A stretch of DNA of 64,000 bases from Myxococcales bacterium (GTDB lineage Bacteria > Myxococcota_A > Polyangia > Polyangiales > Polyangiaceae), in contig JANYHK010000014.1 in the NCBI GenBank assembly GCA_025359105.1, positions 1 to 64,000 on the forward strand, given 5' to 3'. The position numbers were made by a program, and so were the translations under genes. Under the pieces are notes generated by a model. That model saw only the letters and a list, made by a program, of their open reading frames with translations, was not told where the DNA came from and searched no databases. Positions 17,318-27,952 of this stretch are shown one piece after another (the stretch's first letter is position 1; every line of letters begins with the position of its first letter).

Positions 17318-17968
17318 CTACCACCGCTCGACGCGCCAACCGCGCTTCTTCGCGAGGCGCAGGAGCCGCGGGTCGGGGTTCACGCACACCGGCTCGCGCA
17401 CGCGTTCGAGCAGCGGCAGGTCGGTGAGCGAGTCGGAGTAGAACGTCGCGTCTTCGATCGCGAAACCGAGCCGGTCGGCGAGGCGCTGCGTACGCTCGAT
17501 CTTGCCGTGTCCGTAGCAGAGCGGCGCGATGAAGCGGCCGGTGAAGACGCCGTCACGAACCTCCAGATCGCTGGCGACGACGTGCTCGATGCCGAGGTAC
17601 CGAGCGACCGGCCCCGCGCCGTAGCGCGTCGCGCCGGTGACGATCGCGACGATGTCCCCCTGCGCGCGGTGCCGCTCGACCGCGACCCGTCCGAGCTCGC
17701 ACACATGCTGCTGGACGTGCGAGACGAACCAGTCCGCGCACTTGTCCTCGAGCGCTTCCTCACGCGTCCCCTTGAACTGGCGCAGCGCCTTCTCCGCCAC
17801 GGCGGGCGCGTCGACGATGCCCAGCGTGTACTGCGTGACCCAGTAGACGGCGCGGGCGAGATCGCGCCAGGTCGCTTCACCGCGTTCGCGCTGGTAGCGG
17901 ACGAAGAGCGTCGCCGTCTCTTTGCGGACGAGCGTTCTGTCCATGTCGAAGAGCGCGGCGCGGAACAT
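17318..17968 (-). CDS. HAD-superfamily subfamily IB hydrolase (SerB-like phosphatase)
   Basis: 216-residue cytoplasmic phosphohydrolase. HAD motif I is FDMDRTLVRKET (DxDxT, Asp9/Asp11), motif II is IVTGAT, motif III Lys lies in GHGKIERTQRL, and motif IV is YSDSLTDLPLL. This pattern and the helical cap region (about 20-90) fit the IB group (phosphoserine phosphatase-like, often small phosphomonoesters). The start ATG 17968 lies 5 bp after the stop of the CAAX-protease gene, so the two are in one operon with the Ser/Thr kinase upstream. Substrate unknown. Confidence 0.84.
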   Translation of the reverse strand: MFRAALFDMDRTLVRKETATLFVRYQRERGEATWRDLARAVYWVTQYTLGIVDAPAVAEKALRQFKGTREEALEDKCADWFVSHVQQHVCELGRVAVERHRAQGDIVAIVTGATRYGAGPVARYLGIEHVVASDLEVRDGVFTGRFIAPLCYGHGKIERTQRLADRLGFAIEDATFYSDSLTDLPLLERVREPVCVNPDPRLLRLAKKRGWRVERW

Positions 17969-17973
17969 CGTCC

Positions 17974-18678
17974 TCAATAGATGCCGTAGCCCCGGCCGAG
18001 GGCTTCGGAAAAGAGATTGCATAGTGCATGAAACACGACGCCCGCGCCGACGCCGCCGGTGCGGGCGCGCAGCCACCCGAAGAGGAGCGCCGGGAAGAAG
18101 ACCGCGAGGCGCGCCGGCTCGTGGATCGTCGCCAGGTGCCCGATCGCGAAGACGACGCTGCCGATGACGAGCCCCGGTCCCACGCTCGCGCCGAGGATGC
18201 GCAGGCGGGGCGGCCACACGGCGTCCAGGCGCGATTGGAGGTAACCTCGGTAGAACGACTCCTCGGGCAGCGCGATCAGGACGAGCTGCCCGAACGCCTC
18301 GTTGAGCGCCCCCTTGGGGAGCGCGAAGTGGAACGCACCGCCGGCGTGCCACCACCATCGCCACCCGACGAAGAACGGAACGAACGTGACCGCGGCGAGC
18401 CCGAGGGCCCAGGCGATCGCGGGGAGCGCTGCCCGGAGCGCGCTCTTCACGTCGAGCGCGCCGGGGATGACGAGCCCCCCGAACGCGAGCCCCGCCTCGC
18501 GCACCCGCGCGTCGTCGTGGCGCCAGACCATCGCCCAGGCCGCGCCAAGGAAGAGGAAGCCGACGGCGGTGGCCACGTACTTGTCCGGCAATGTGGCGCT
18601 CGCGACGGTCACCGCCGCAGTCACCAGCGCCGCGATCCCCAGCGCCTCGATGAGCGCGCGCTTGCGTTCCGGTTCCAC
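17974..18678 (-). CDS. CPBP/CAAX-type glutamic intramembrane protease
   Basis: 234-residue polytopic membrane protein with about seven hydrophobic segments. The glutamic-protease motifs are EESFYRGYLQ (EExxxR), then FAIGHLATIH (FxxxH), and a late FHALCNLF (HxxxN). These place it in the ABI/CPBP family, whose members cleave within or near the membrane. Some relatives in myxobacteria process C-terminal sorting tags (myxosortases); that is only a possibility here. The GTG start at 18678 lies 8 bp downstream of the kinase stop, and the HAD gene follows after 5 bp. Confidence 0.83.
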   Translation of the reverse strand: MEPERKRALIEALGIAALVTAAVTVASATLPDKYVATAVGFLFLGAAWAMVWRHDDARVREAGLAFGGLVIPGALDVKSALRAALPAIAWALGLAAVTFVPFFVGWRWWWHAGGAFHFALPKGALNEAFGQLVLIALPEESFYRGYLQSRLDAVWPPRLRILGASVGPGLVIGSVVFAIGHLATIHEPARLAVFFPALLFGWLRARTGGVGAGVVFHALCNLFSEALGRGYGIY

Positions 18679-18686
18679 GAGGGCGG

Positions 18687-21209
18687 CTACTTGCAGGTCA
18701 CGCGCGCCGCGTACGCCTCGACGTGCCGCTCCTCGTTGTCCTGCCACGCGAGCAACCACTCGCCCTTCATCTTGCCGGCCGCCAGCGACGGGCGGGGCTG
18801 CTCGCCCGTGACCTTGGTGAGGATGCTGATGCCGCTCGAGTCGGGGACGTCGCGCGTGAGGATGCGCATGCGGATGCGGCCTTGCTCGTAGTAAGCGACA
18901 GCGACCTGGCCGTCGCTGACCGCGAGCGACGGGCGGCCGCCCTGGGGCGCGAGGCGCTTGTGCCACATGAGGTTGCCCTTGACCGGATCGATGAGCGCGG
19001 CGTAGGCGCCACCTTGCCCGGCCTCCGCGTGCCACGCCAGGAAGCACCCCTCGGTGCCGCACGCGATCGACGGCGCATCACCGGAGATCTTGTCCTCGCT
19101 CATCGTCTTCACGTCGCCGATCAGCCGATCGCGTCGGGACCCGCTGCCGTTCGCGTCGTCGAGCCCCTTCCTGAGCTCCGGCGCCGACAGCGGGATGCGG
19201 ATGCGCTCGATGGTGTGCTGCGTGTCGCGCTCGAGCTTGTACGCGACGTAGATGGCGTTCGAGGCGACCGCGATGCTCGGCAGCCGGAGCTGCGGGAGGC
19301 GGGACTTGATCGGCGCGAAGTCGGTCGCGCGGATCTCCGGGCCGATCGGCTCGAGCTCGGGGCTGAGGTGGCGGAGGAAGAGATCGTCTCCGTCCTTGTC
19401 GCGATCGTCCTCCCACGCGACCCAGAAGCCGTCCGGCGCGCGATCGATGACCGGCCACGTGACCTTGCTGGGGCGCGACGCGCCGACCAGCACGCTAGGG
19501 CCGCCGATGCGCCCGTCCGCGTCGAGAAAGCGGACGCGCACGCCGGCCTCGCGGCCGCTCTTGTCCCAGTAGAGGAGGAGCGTGCGATCCCCGGAGGCGA
19601 GCAGCTGCGGGCGCTCGACGTCGTCGGCCTCGGGGGTGAGGTCGCGCGGGCGCGAGAGCGGCCGGCCGTTCGCGTCGATGACGACGGAGTAGGCGTGGTC
19701 GTGGCCGGCCTGCTCGTGGTCGTCGGTCCACGTCACGATCGGCCCCTTCGCGGTGAGCGCGATCGACGGGCGCACCGCGTTGCGCTCGATCCCCAGGCGC
19801 GGACGCGAGAGCGCGGTGACGGAGCACGGCCCCTGCGGTTTGCTCGCCGCGTCGATCTGCGCGAGCAGTCCCCGCGACGCTCCGCCGGCCCCCGCCTCAC
19901 CCGCCTCCTTGAGCTTGCGCTGCGCGCCGAGCACGTCCTTCTGCGCGAAGAGGGCGAGGCCCTCGGCGACGAGCGGCGCCCACTTCGGCTCTTCGCCGAC
20001 GGGCAACGGTAGTCCCGCCGAGCCTGACGGCGACGCCGAGGCCGACGACATGACCGTTGGCGTGAAGACCTGAGGCCTGAGGTGCTTCATCCAAACGAAG
20101 AACGCCCCCCCCATCGCGACTGCGAGCAGGAGCGAAGAGACGGCGTACCGAACGGCGCTCGGCGGCGGGGCCTCGGCGCGGGACACTTCGACGGGTACGC
20201 CGTTGGGGGACGCGGGCGCGGCCGGCGAGAGGTGAGGCGCGCGGGCCTCGGGAGCGTCGGGGTTGTACGTCGTCGTGTACGGAAGCGCCTCGCTCCCGCT
20301 CGGCAACGACACGTTGGAGCTCTGCCCAAACGCGCGCGCGAGCGCCTCGGCGAGCTCCTTCGCGCTCTGGTAACGGAGGTCCGGCTCGCGCTCGAGGGCC
20401 TTCTTGAACCACTCGTCGAACCCGGGGGGCAGGTCGGGCCGGATCTTCGAAGGGATCGGCAGGGGCGCGGTCGCGATCGCCGCGAACGTCATCGCGACGC
20501 CCTGATCGGTGTTCCACACCGGCCGCCCGATCAGGCACTCGAACGCCAGGCACCCCAGCGCCCACAGGTCGGCGCGGTGATCGACCGAGTGCTGGCCCTT
20601 CACCTGCTCGGGGGACATGTACGCGGGCGTCCCGAAGACCGCCCCCTCGCGCGTCAGGCGCTTCTCTTTCTCGTCCGGCTGGACCGGCGCGTAGAACTTC
20701 GCGAGCCCGAAGTCGAGGAGCTTGGCGATCTCTTCGCCGTCCTCCCCTTTCACGAGGAAGATGTTCTCCGGCTTCAGATCTCGATGGATGACGCCGGCCG
20801 CGTGGGCCTTCATGAGCCCTTTGGCGCACTGGGCGATGATGCGGACCGTCGACCTCGGATCGATGAGGCGGACGCGCGCCATGCGATCGTAGAGGGACTC
20901 GCCCTCGAGCATCTCCATCGCGATGAACGGGCGGCCGTCCTCGAGGCGGCCGGAGTCGTACACGTCGACGATGTGCGGGCTCTTCACGCTCGCAGCGGCG
21001 CGCGCCTCGCGGAAGAAGCGCTCGATGACGATCGTGGACGCGGCGAGCTCGGAGGCGAGCACCTTGATGGCGATCTTCTTGCCGAGCGACATGTGCTCGG
21101 CTTCGTACACGGCCGCCATGCCGCCGCGACCGATCTCCCGAGTCACGCGGTACTTGCCGACGAGGGTCGTCCCGACGGGGATTTTGGATTCGTTCGGGAT
21201 CGCGGGCAT
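18687..21209 (-). CDS. Transmembrane Ser/Thr protein kinase with extracytoplasmic repeat domain
   Basis: 840-residue PknB-type kinase. The cytoplasmic domain (about 15-280) has the Gly loop IGRGGMAAVYEA, Lys in KIAIKVL, HRDLKPENIF (about 141), DFGLAKF (about 165), SPEQ and the distal RPVWNT, so it should be active. A Pro/Ala linker leads to one transmembrane helix (about 353-373, YAVSSLLLAVAMGGAFFVW). The remaining 450 residues repeat short blocks such as ITVTWTDD-, LLLYWDKSG- and FWVAWEDDRDKDGDD-like strands, which suggests a beta-propeller-like ligand-binding region outside the membrane. It is the first gene of the operon with the CAAX protease and HAD phosphatase. Ligand unknown. Confidence 0.9.
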   Translation of the reverse strand: MPAIPNESKIPVGTTLVGKYRVTREIGRGGMAAVYEAEHMSLGKKIAIKVLASELAASTIVIERFFREARAAASVKSPHIVDVYDSGRLEDGRPFIAMEMLEGESLYDRMARVRLIDPRSTVRIIAQCAKGLMKAHAAGVIHRDLKPENIFLVKGEDGEEIAKLLDFGLAKFYAPVQPDEKEKRLTREGAVFGTPAYMSPEQVKGQHSVDHRADLWALGCLAFECLIGRPVWNTDQGVAMTFAAIATAPLPIPSKIRPDLPPGFDEWFKKALEREPDLRYQSAKELAEALARAFGQSSNVSLPSGSEALPYTTTYNPDAPEARAPHLSPAAPASPNGVPVEVSRAEAPPPSAVRYAVSSLLLAVAMGGAFFVWMKHLRPQVFTPTVMSSASASPSGSAGLPLPVGEEPKWAPLVAEGLALFAQKDVLGAQRKLKEAGEAGAGGASRGLLAQIDAASKPQGPCSVTALSRPRLGIERNAVRPSIALTAKGPIVTWTDDHEQAGHDHAYSVVIDANGRPLSRPRDLTPEADDVERPQLLASGDRTLLLYWDKSGREAGVRVRFLDADGRIGGPSVLVGASRPSKVTWPVIDRAPDGFWVAWEDDRDKDGDDLFLRHLSPELEPIGPEIRATDFAPIKSRLPQLRLPSIAVASNAIYVAYKLERDTQHTIERIRIPLSAPELRKGLDDANGSGSRRDRLIGDVKTMSEDKISGDAPSIACGTEGCFLAWHAEAGQGGAYAALIDPVKGNLMWHKRLAPQGGRPSLAVSDGQVAVAYYEQGRIRMRILTRDVPDSSGISILTKVTGEQPRPSLAAGKMKGEWLLAWQDNEERHVEAYAARVTCK

Positions 21210-21394
21210 GAAACGTGACCTGGAACGACGAAAGCCTACCCTAAATCACCGGCCGCCAATCTGATTCGCGACCCACTCGAAGGCTTGGCAACGGTTCCAC
21301 CCTAAGGACGGGCGCCCCGGGGGTCCCGCGTAGACGTGCGGTCTTGGCGAGGTTAGCCTCGAATGTACCTGTTTTCCGCTGCGAGGTGGCCGCC

Positions 21395-22066
21395 GTGACC
21401 GTGGATTCCGACGCGAAGGAGAGGCTCGCGGTCATCGGCGAGATCGCCGCCGAGGTGGCCCATGAGCTGCGCAACACCCTTCAGGTCATCGCTGCCAGCG
21501 CCTACCTCGCCAAGCAGGACCCCGCGGCCAGCCTGCCGCACATCCAGAAGATCGAGAAGAACGCGCGCCTGGCGCACGGGATCGTCGATGATCTGATGAC
21601 CCTGGCGCGCGGCGAGCCTGCCCACGCCGAGCCGATCCTGTTCGCGGAGGTCATGGTCGCGGCGCGCGCGGAGCTCGCGCCGGGCGCGGCGACGTGGCAC
21701 GACGCCCTCACGCCCGCCGATCTGCGCGTGCGCGCGCATCCCGGCCTGCTGACGCGCCTGTTTCACGTGCTCTACGAGAACTCCATCGGCGCATGTGCCG
21801 GCCGCGCGGGCCTGCCAGAGATCACGACGCGCGCCTGGGGTCACGACGGGCGCGTGACGATCGAGGTCGCCGACGACGGGCCTGGCGTCCCGGCCGAGAT
21901 TGTGGCGCGCGTCTTCGATCCCCTCGTGACCGGCCGCGTGGGGGGCACCGGCCTCGGCCTGGCCCTCGCGAGACGCATCGCCGCCGCCCACGGCGGGCGG
22001 ATCGAGCTGGCGGCGACGTCGAGCGCAGGCGCCACGTTTCGGGTGGAGTTGGCGGGAGTGCGCTGA
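21395..22066 (+). CDS. Small soluble histidine kinase (orphan)
   Basis: 223-residue protein containing only the kinase core. HisKA has EVAHELRNTLQVIAAS, and the HATPase domain shows YENSIGA (N-box), EVADDGPGVPAEIV (G1) and GGTGLGLALARRIAAAHGG (G2). There is no sensor, membrane helix or receiver. The start is GTG 21395, which has GAGGTGG upstream; a TTG further upstream in frame is less likely. It is divergent from the big Ser/Thr kinase, and its partner regulator is not adjacent. It may receive input through a protein partner. Confidence 0.85.
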   Translation: MTVDSDAKERLAVIGEIAAEVAHELRNTLQVIAASAYLAKQDPAASLPHIQKIEKNARLAHGIVDDLMTLARGEPAHAEPILFAEVMVAARAELAPGAATWHDALTPADLRVRAHPGLLTRLFHVLYENSIGACAGRAGLPEITTRAWGHDGRVTIEVADDGPGVPAEIVARVFDPLVTGRVGGTGLGLALARRIAAAHGGRIELAATSSAGATFRVELAGVR

Positions 22067-22072
22067 GAAAGC

Positions 22073-22417
22073 TCAGACGAGCGCGGAGCGCAGTCGGAAG
22101 CGCATCTTCCGGATGCGCGCCGCGACGGAGCGGGCGCGCGCCGCACGAACGCGGAACTGCGCGGCGTAGTCGCGCGCCTCGTTGACCTCTCGGAAATCCC
22201 TCGCGACGCGCGAGAGCCGCAGCCAGCTGCGCGGCGAGGTCAGGATCTCCCGGCCTTGCTCGGCGATGGTGTCGCACTCGATGGCACTGCGCAGCTCGGC
22301 CATGGCGGAGGTGGGCGGTCCGGCCGGCTCCGTACACCAGTTCCTGACGGGGCAGGCCGAACCGGTCGCGGGGCTGAGCGCGAACGCGAGCGCGAGGACA
22401 AGGGCCGGGCGGCGCAT
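22073..22417 (-). CDS. Small secreted hypothetical protein
   Basis: 114-residue protein with no recognised family. A signal peptide (MRRPALVLALAFALSPATGSA) is followed by a short Cys-containing segment (CPVRNWCTE). The remainder is an Arg/Ala-rich amphipathic region (EARDYAAQFRVRAARARS) that may form a helix. ATG 22417. It converges with the small histidine kinase (6 bp gap) and is divergent from uvrA. GC3 pattern and signal peptide support coding. No role can be assigned. Confidence 0.55.
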   Translation of the reverse strand: MRRPALVLALAFALSPATGSACPVRNWCTEPAGPPTSAMAELRSAIECDTIAEQGREILTSPRSWLRLSRVARDFREVNEARDYAAQFRVRAARARSVAARIRKMRFRLRSALV

Positions 22418-22498
22418 GGGCTTACGACACCCCGACCGGGAGATCGCTTGGGGGTCTAGCCGTCGGGGGCCAGGCGTCGCATATAGGGGGCTCCCTCG

Positions 22499-25400
22499 AT
22501 GCTACCTATCCGCCTCCGCGGCGCGCGCACCCACAACCTGCGCGGCGTCGACCTCGACCTCCCTCCCGGGCAGCTCGTCGCCCTGACCGGCCCGAGCGGG
22601 GCGGGAAAATCCTCGCTCGCGCTCGACACCCTGTATGCGGAGGGCCAGCGGCGCTTCGTCGAGAGCTTCTCACCCTACGCGCGCCAGTTCCTCGAGCGCC
22701 TCGAACGCCCGCCGGTGACGTCGCTCGATCCCATCGCGGCCACCGTCGCCGTCGATCGGCGCGCGCCGGTCAAGTCCAGCCGGTCCACGCTCGCGACGCT
22801 TGCCGATCTCGAACCTTACCTCGCCGCCCTCTTCGCGTGCGAAGCGCTGCCCACGTGCCCCGACTGCGACGTCCCCGCGGTGGCGACGAGCGCCGCGGCG
22901 GCCGCGCGCGACGTGTCGGCGGCGTGGACCGGCGCGCGCTGCATCGTCACCTACCCGGTGCGCGCCCCCGACGCCGAGGCGTTCCTCGAGCTCCGCGAAT
23001 CGCTCGCGAAGGACGGGTACCGGCGTCTCGTCGTGGGCGGGGCGCTCCGCGACATCGACGACGTGCGCCCCAGCGAGGCGACGGCCCCCGATGTACGCCT
23101 CGAGGTCGTGGTCGACCGCGTGCACGTCGGCGCGAAGGACGCGCGACGGCTGCAGCAAGCGATCGAGGCCGCATGGCAGCGCGGCCATGGACGCGCCGAG
23201 CTCCGCGCCGACGATCCGAGGGAGGGCAAGGGCGAGGCCGAGGGCCAGGGCAAGGGCGAGGGGGCGCGCGCGAGGCACACGCCTGTCGTGCGCGGCCTCG
23301 TGTGCCCGAGGTGCGCGCGCGCGTTCGAGCCGGCCCGCCCCGCGCTCTTCTCCTACAACTCGCCGCTCGGCGCGTGCGGCGACTGCAAGGGGTTCGGCCG
23401 CGTCATCCGCGTCGACTGGGACAAGGTCATCCCCGACCCCACCAAGACGCTCGCCCAGGGCGCCATCAAGGCGTGGGGCGGCGCCTCCGCCGAGTGGGAG
23501 CGCGGCGCGCTCGTGAAATTCTGCCGGCGCGCGAAGATCCCGATGGACGTGCCGTGGGCGATCCTGACGGACGCGCAACGCGGGCAGGTGCTCGGCGGCG
23601 AGGGCACGTGGGAAGGCGGCAAATTCCCCGGCGTCCGCGCGTGGTTCAAATGGCTCGAGGGGCGCACCTACAAGATGCACGTGCGCGTCTTTCTCGCGCG
23701 CTACCGCGAGTACTCGCTGTGCGAAGCGTGCAAGGGTGGCCGGCTCAACGCGGTCGCGCGGTCCTACCGCGTTGGAGCGCTCGATCTGCCTGGCTGGCAC
23801 GCGCTCTCGGTGAGCGAGGCGCGGACGCGGATCGCCGCGCTGCCCGTTCGCTCGCCGCAAGGCACGCGAGTGAAGGGCGCCCTCGGGACCCGGCTCGGCT
23901 ACCTCGAGCGCGTCGGCCTCGGGTACCTCACGCTCGACCGCCAGGCCCGCACGCTCTCCGGCGGCGAGGCGCAGCGCGCGGGGCTCACGACGGCGCTCGG
24001 CGCGGCGCTCACCGGCACGCTCTTCGTCCTCGACGAGCCGACCGTCGGCCTCCACGCGAGCGACGTCCCGCCGCTCGCCGGCGTGATGCGCGAGCTCTCG
24101 CGCGCCGGCAACACCGTCCTCTGCATCGAGCACGACGAGCGCATCGTGCGCGCGTGCGATCGCGCGATCGAGCTCGGGCCGGGCGCTGGCAGCCGCGGTG
24201 GCGAGGTGCTGTTCGACGGACCGCCGAGCGCGATGCGCGGTCGCAGCGATCTGCCGACGGGGCGTGCGTGGACGCGCGCCATGGCGCCGCCTCGAAAGGT
24301 CCGCGCGCCGACGGGGACGCTCACAGTCAAAGGCGCGCGCGCGAACAACCTCGACGCCGTCGACGTCGAGATCCCGCTCGGCGTCGTGTGCGCGATCACC
24401 GGCCCGAGCGGCTCCGGCAAGTCGACGCTCGCCGAGGACATCCTCTACCGTGGCGTCGCACGCGCGCGCGGCGACACGAGCGTTGCCCGGCCGGGGCCGT
24501 TCGAGGCGCTCGTGGGCCACGAGGCGCTCGTGCGCGCGGTCCTGGTGGATCAGTCGCCGCTCGGCCGCACCGCGCGCGGCAACCCCGCCACCTACACCAA
24601 GGCGTGGGATCGGATCCGCGCGCGCTTCGCGTCGGAGCCGGCAAGCATCCGGCAGGGGCTCGTCCCCGCCCATTTTTCGTTCAACGTGGGCGCGCTCGGC
24701 GATCGCGCGTCGGGGCGCTGCGAGACGTGCTCCGGGGAGGGCTACGAGACGATCGAGATGCAGTTCCTCGCCGACGTGGCCCTCCTCTGTCCGGTGTGCC
24801 AGGGCAAGCGCTTCAAGCCCGAGGTGCTCGCCGTCAAGCACCGCGGCCTCAGCGTCGCCGACGTCCTGGCGCTGACGATCGACGACGCGCTCGAGATCCT
24901 GGACCCCAAGGGTGAGCTGGCCGCACGCGACTACGTGCTGCGCCGCGCGCTCGAGCCGGTGAGCCGCGTCGGGCTCGGCTACTTGCCGCTCGGGCAGCCG
25001 CTTTCGATGCTCTCCGGAGGCGAGGCGCAGCGCCTGAAGCTCGCGCGCGCGCTCGAGGGCGAGGCGAAGGGTGCGCTCTTCGTCATCGACGAGCCGAGCG
25101 CCGGTCTGCACGCCGAGGACGCGGCGTTCGTCGTGCGCGCGCTGCACCAGCTCGCCAGCGAGGGCGCGAGCGTCGTCGTCGTCGAGCACGATCTCGACGT
25201 CATCCGCGAGGCCGACTGGGTCATCGATCTCGGCCCCGGCGGCGGACCGAACGGCGGCAGGGTCGTGGCCGCCGGCACGCCCGCGCAGATGGCCAGGGGC
25301 AAGACGAAGACCGGCCTCGCGATGCGCGCGCACACGAGCGGCGACGTCGCGTTCGAAGGTGCCGTCCCCTCGTCTGCCGCCGAAGCCGCCACGCGCGCGA

Positions 25401-27928
25401 GCCTGGAAATCGGCGTCGAGCGCGCGCGCGAGCACAACTTGAAGGAGGTCTCCACGAAGATCCCGCACGGGCGCCTCACCGTCGTGACCGGCCCGAGCGG
25501 CTCGGGAAAGTCGTCGCTCGCGTTCGACGTGATCTTTGCCGAGGGGCAGCGACGCTTCATGGAGACGCTGTCGCCGTACGCGCGCCAGTTCCTGCCGACC
25601 CTGCCGCGCCCCGACGTCGACAGCGTCACCGGCGTGCCACCGTCGATCGCCCTCGAGCAGCGGACGACCCGCGGCGGCGCCAACTCCACGGTCGCCACGG
25701 TCACCGAGGTCGCCCACTACCTGCGCCTCCTCTACGCCAAGGTCGGAGAGCAGTTCTGCCCGGCGTGCGACGCGCGCGTCAGCGCGAGCTCGCCCGACGA
25801 CATCCATGCCCGCGTGGGCGCGATGCGCGGCGGCAAGATCACCGTGTATTCGCCGGCGGTGCGCGCGCGCAAGGGCACCTACCTCGACCTGTTCACCCAC
25901 GCCGCTCGCGCGGGCGTCGCGACCGCGCGCGTCGACGGGGCGATCGTCGCGATCGACCCGCCGCCGAAGCTCACCAAGGCGAAGGAGCACACGATCGACC
26001 TCATCGTGTTCTACGGCGCGCCCGCGGACTTCGACCGCGCGGCGTTCGATCGAGCGATCGCGTGGGGCGAGGGCGCCCTTCGGGTCGCGACCGGCGCGCC
26101 CACGCCGAAGCCGCACCCCAAAGAGGAGACGCTCTCCACGTCGCGCGCGTGCGGCCGATGCGGAGCAGGCGTGCCCGAGCTCGATCCGCGCTGGTTCTCG
26201 TTCAACACGAAGCAAGGGCAGTGCGAGGCGTGCGAGGGAACCGGCGTGCAAGGCGGCTCGGAGGCCGTCGCGGCGGAAAAGCACCCGGCGAAATGCGCGA
26301 CGTGCGGCGGCGCGAGGCTCGCGGCGGTTCCCCGGCGCGTGCGCATCCACGACGAGACCTACCCCACCTTCACGGCCCGCGACGTCGCCAGCGCGCTGCG
26401 TGCGGCGCGCGCCTGGACCTTCTCGGGAAACCCGGGCGCGATCGCCAAGGCGCCCCTGGCCGAGCTCGTGCGGCGGCTCGCGTTCGTCGATCAGGTCGGC
26501 CTCGGCTACCTCGCGCTCGATCGCCCCGCGGCCACGCTCTCCGGCGGCGAGATGCAGCGTCTCCGCCTCTCCGCGCAGCTCGGCGCCGGGCTCACCGGCG
26601 CGCTCTACGTCCTCGACGAGCCGACGATCGGTCTCCACCCTCGCGACACCCGCGCGCTCCTCGCCAACCTCCGCCAGCTCGTCGACACCGGCTCCACGGT
26701 CGTCGTCGTCGAGCACGACGCCGAGACGATCCGCGCGGCCGATCACGTGCTGGATCTCGGCCCCGGCGGCGGACGCAACGGCGGGCACATCGTCGCGGAG
26801 GGTCCGGCCGCGGAGGTCCTCGCGAGCCCCCGCTCGCCCACCGGCCAGGCGCTCCGCGACACCGCACGCATCGTAAGGCCACACCGCGGCGTCCCCGACG
26901 CGTGGATCGAGCTCTCCGGCGCGCGCGCGAACAACCTCCGCGACGTGACGTTCCGCGTGCCCACCGGGCGCATGTGCGTCGTCGCGGGCGTCAGCGGCTC
27001 TGGCAAGAGCACGCTGGTGCGCCACGTCTTCTACCCGGCGCTCCGCCGCGCGCTCGGCCTCGTGGCCGACGATCCCGGGAAATTTACGGCCATCAAGGGG
27101 CACCGCGCGGTCAAGCGCGCGCTCGCCGTCGACCAGAGCCCCATCGGCCGCACGCCGCGTAGCGTGCCGGCGACGTTCCTCGGCGTGTGGGACGAGATCC
27201 GCCGCCTCTTCTCGCGCCTCCCCGAAGCGCAGACGCGCGGCTTCGGCCCCGCGCGCTTTTCGTTCAACACCGGCAGCGGCGGCCGGTGCCCGGGCTGCGA
27301 GGGACAGGGCGCGATCGTGAGCGAGATGGCGTTCCTCCCCGACGTCGTGTCGCCGTGCGAGTCGTGCGGCGGCGCCCGCTTCGAGCCGTCCACGCTCGAC
27401 GTCCGGTACGCGGGCCTCTCCATCGGCGACGTGCTCCATCTGTCTGCCGAGGACGCCGCCGAGGCGTTCCGCGCGTTTCCGAAGATCGCGCGGCCGCTCG
27501 CGACGCTGAAGGAGCTCGGCGTCGGCTACGTGCAGATAGGCCAGGGCTCCAACACCCTCTCGGGCGGCGAGGCGCAGCGCCTCAAGCTCGCCGCCGAGCT
27601 CACCGCCGGCTCCGCGCACGAGCCGACGGTCTACGTGCTCGACGAGCCCACCACGGGCCTGCACGTCTCCGACGTGAAGCGCCTGCTCGGCGTCCTCGAG
27701 AAGCTCGTGCTTCGCGGGGACACCCTCGTCATCGTCGAGCACCACCCCGACGTCATCGCGTCGGCGGACTGGGTCGTCGAGCTGGGCCCCGAGGCCGGTC
27801 AGAAGGGCGGACGCATCGTGTTCGAGGGCGAGCCGCAGAAGCTCGCCCGCGCGAAGACCGCGACGGGCCGGTACCTCGCGCAGGACGGCTCCGCCCACAC
27901 GGGCCCGACCGTCAGCGATCCGGCGTAA
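22499..27928 (+). CDS. uvrA: Double-length UvrA-type excinuclease ABC subunit A (tandem fusion)
   Basis: 1,809 residues, about twice the normal 940, made of two complete UvrA-like units in one frame. Four Walker A loops are visible: GPSGAGKSS (about 30), GPSGSGKST (about 635), GPSGSGKSS (about 998) and GVSGSGKST (about 1497). Four ABC signatures match them: [36 protein letters not shown] and [12 protein letters not shown]. Each half also has the UvrA N-terminal FxExxxPYARQFL-like block and CxxC zinc modules (CPRCARAF with [16 protein letters not shown] with CEACEGTG). UvrA normally dimerises to detect bulky DNA lesions and load UvrB; here one chain could be a covalent dimer. Fused UvrAs are known from Chlamydia. 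An ordinary UvrA may exist elsewhere. Confidence 0.94.
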   Translation: MLPIRLRGARTHNLRGVDLDLPPGQLVALTGPSGAGKSSLALDTLYAEGQRRFVESFSPYARQFLERLERPPVTSLDPIAATVAVDRRAPVKSSRSTLATLADLEPYLAALFACEALPTCPDCDVPAVATSAAAAARDVSAAWTGARCIVTYPVRAPDAEAFLELRESLAKDGYRRLVVGGALRDIDDVRPSEATAPDVRLEVVVDRVHVGAKDARRLQQAIEAAWQRGHGRAELRADDPREGKGEAEGQGKGEGARARHTPVVRGLVCPRCARAFEPARPALFSYNSPLGACGDCKGFGRVIRVDWDKVIPDPTKTLAQGAIKAWGGASAEWERGALVKFCRRAKIPMDVPWAILTDAQRGQVLGGEGTWEGGKFPGVRAWFKWLEGRTYKMHVRVFLARYREYSLCEACKGGRLNAVARSYRVGALDLPGWHALSVSEARTRIAALPVRSPQGTRVKGALGTRLGYLERVGLGYLTLDRQARTLSGGEAQRAGLTTALGAALTGTLFVLDEPTVGLHASDVPPLAGVMRELSRAGNTVLCIEHDERIVRACDRAIELGPGAGSRGGEVLFDGPPSAMRGRSDLPTGRAWTRAMAPPRKVRAPTGTLTVKGARANNLDAVDVEIPLGVVCAITGPSGSGKSTLAEDILYRGVARARGDTSVARPGPFEALVGHEALVRAVLVDQSPLGRTARGNPATYTKAWDRIRARFASEPASIRQGLVPAHFSFNVGALGDRASGRCETCSGEGYETIEMQFLADVALLCPVCQGKRFKPEVLAVKHRGLSVADVLALTIDDALEILDPKGELAARDYVLRRALEPVSRVGLGYLPLGQPLSMLSGGEAQRLKLARALEGEAKGALFVIDEPSAGLHAEDAAFVVRALHQLASEGASVVVVEHDLDVIREADWVIDLGPGGGPNGGRVVAAGTPAQMARGKTKTGLAMRAHTSGDVAFEGAVPSSAAEAATRASLEIGVERAREHNLKEVSTKIPHGRLTVVTGPSGSGKSSLAFDVIFAEGQRRFMETLSPYARQFLPTLPRPDVDSVTGVPPSIALEQRTTRGGANSTVATVTEVAHYLRLLYAKVGEQFCPACDARVSASSPDDIHARVGAMRGGKITVYSPAVRARKGTYLDLFTHAARAGVATARVDGAIVAIDPPPKLTKAKEHTIDLIVFYGAPADFDRAAFDRAIAWGEGALRVATGAPTPKPHPKEETLSTSRACGRCGAGVPELDPRWFSFNTKQGQCEACEGTGVQGGSEAVAAEKHPAKCATCGGARLAAVPRRVRIHDETYPTFTARDVASALRAARAWTFSGNPGAIAKAPLAELVRRLAFVDQVGLGYLALDRPAATLSGGEMQRLRLSAQLGAGLTGALYVLDEPTIGLHPRDTRALLANLRQLVDTGSTVVVVEHDAETIRAADHVLDLGPGGGRNGGHIVAEGPAAEVLASPRSPTGQALRDTARIVRPHRGVPDAWIELSGARANNLRDVTFRVPTGRMCVVAGVSGSGKSTLVRHVFYPALRRALGLVADDPGKFTAIKGHRAVKRALAVDQSPIGRTPRSVPATFLGVWDEIRRLFSRLPEAQTRGFGPARFSFNTGSGGRCPGCEGQGAIVSEMAFLPDVVSPCESCGGARFEPSTLDVRYAGLSIGDVLHLSAEDAAEAFRAFPKIARPLATLKELGVGYVQIGQGSNTLSGGEAQRLKLAAELTAGSAHEPTVYVLDEPTTGLHVSDVKRLLGVLEKLVLRGDTLVIVEHHPDVIASADWVVELGPEAGQKGGRIVFEGEPQKLARAKTATGRYLAQDGSAHTGPTVSDPA

Positions 27929-27952
27929 GGGAACGAGCCAGGCGCCGGGCCC

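Noticed and set aside
22670-27898. 1,742-codon open frame antisense to uvrA
   Set aside because: Arg/Ala/Glu-rich low-complexity translation with no domain; a shadow of the high-GC coding strand, which has clear UvrA motifs.
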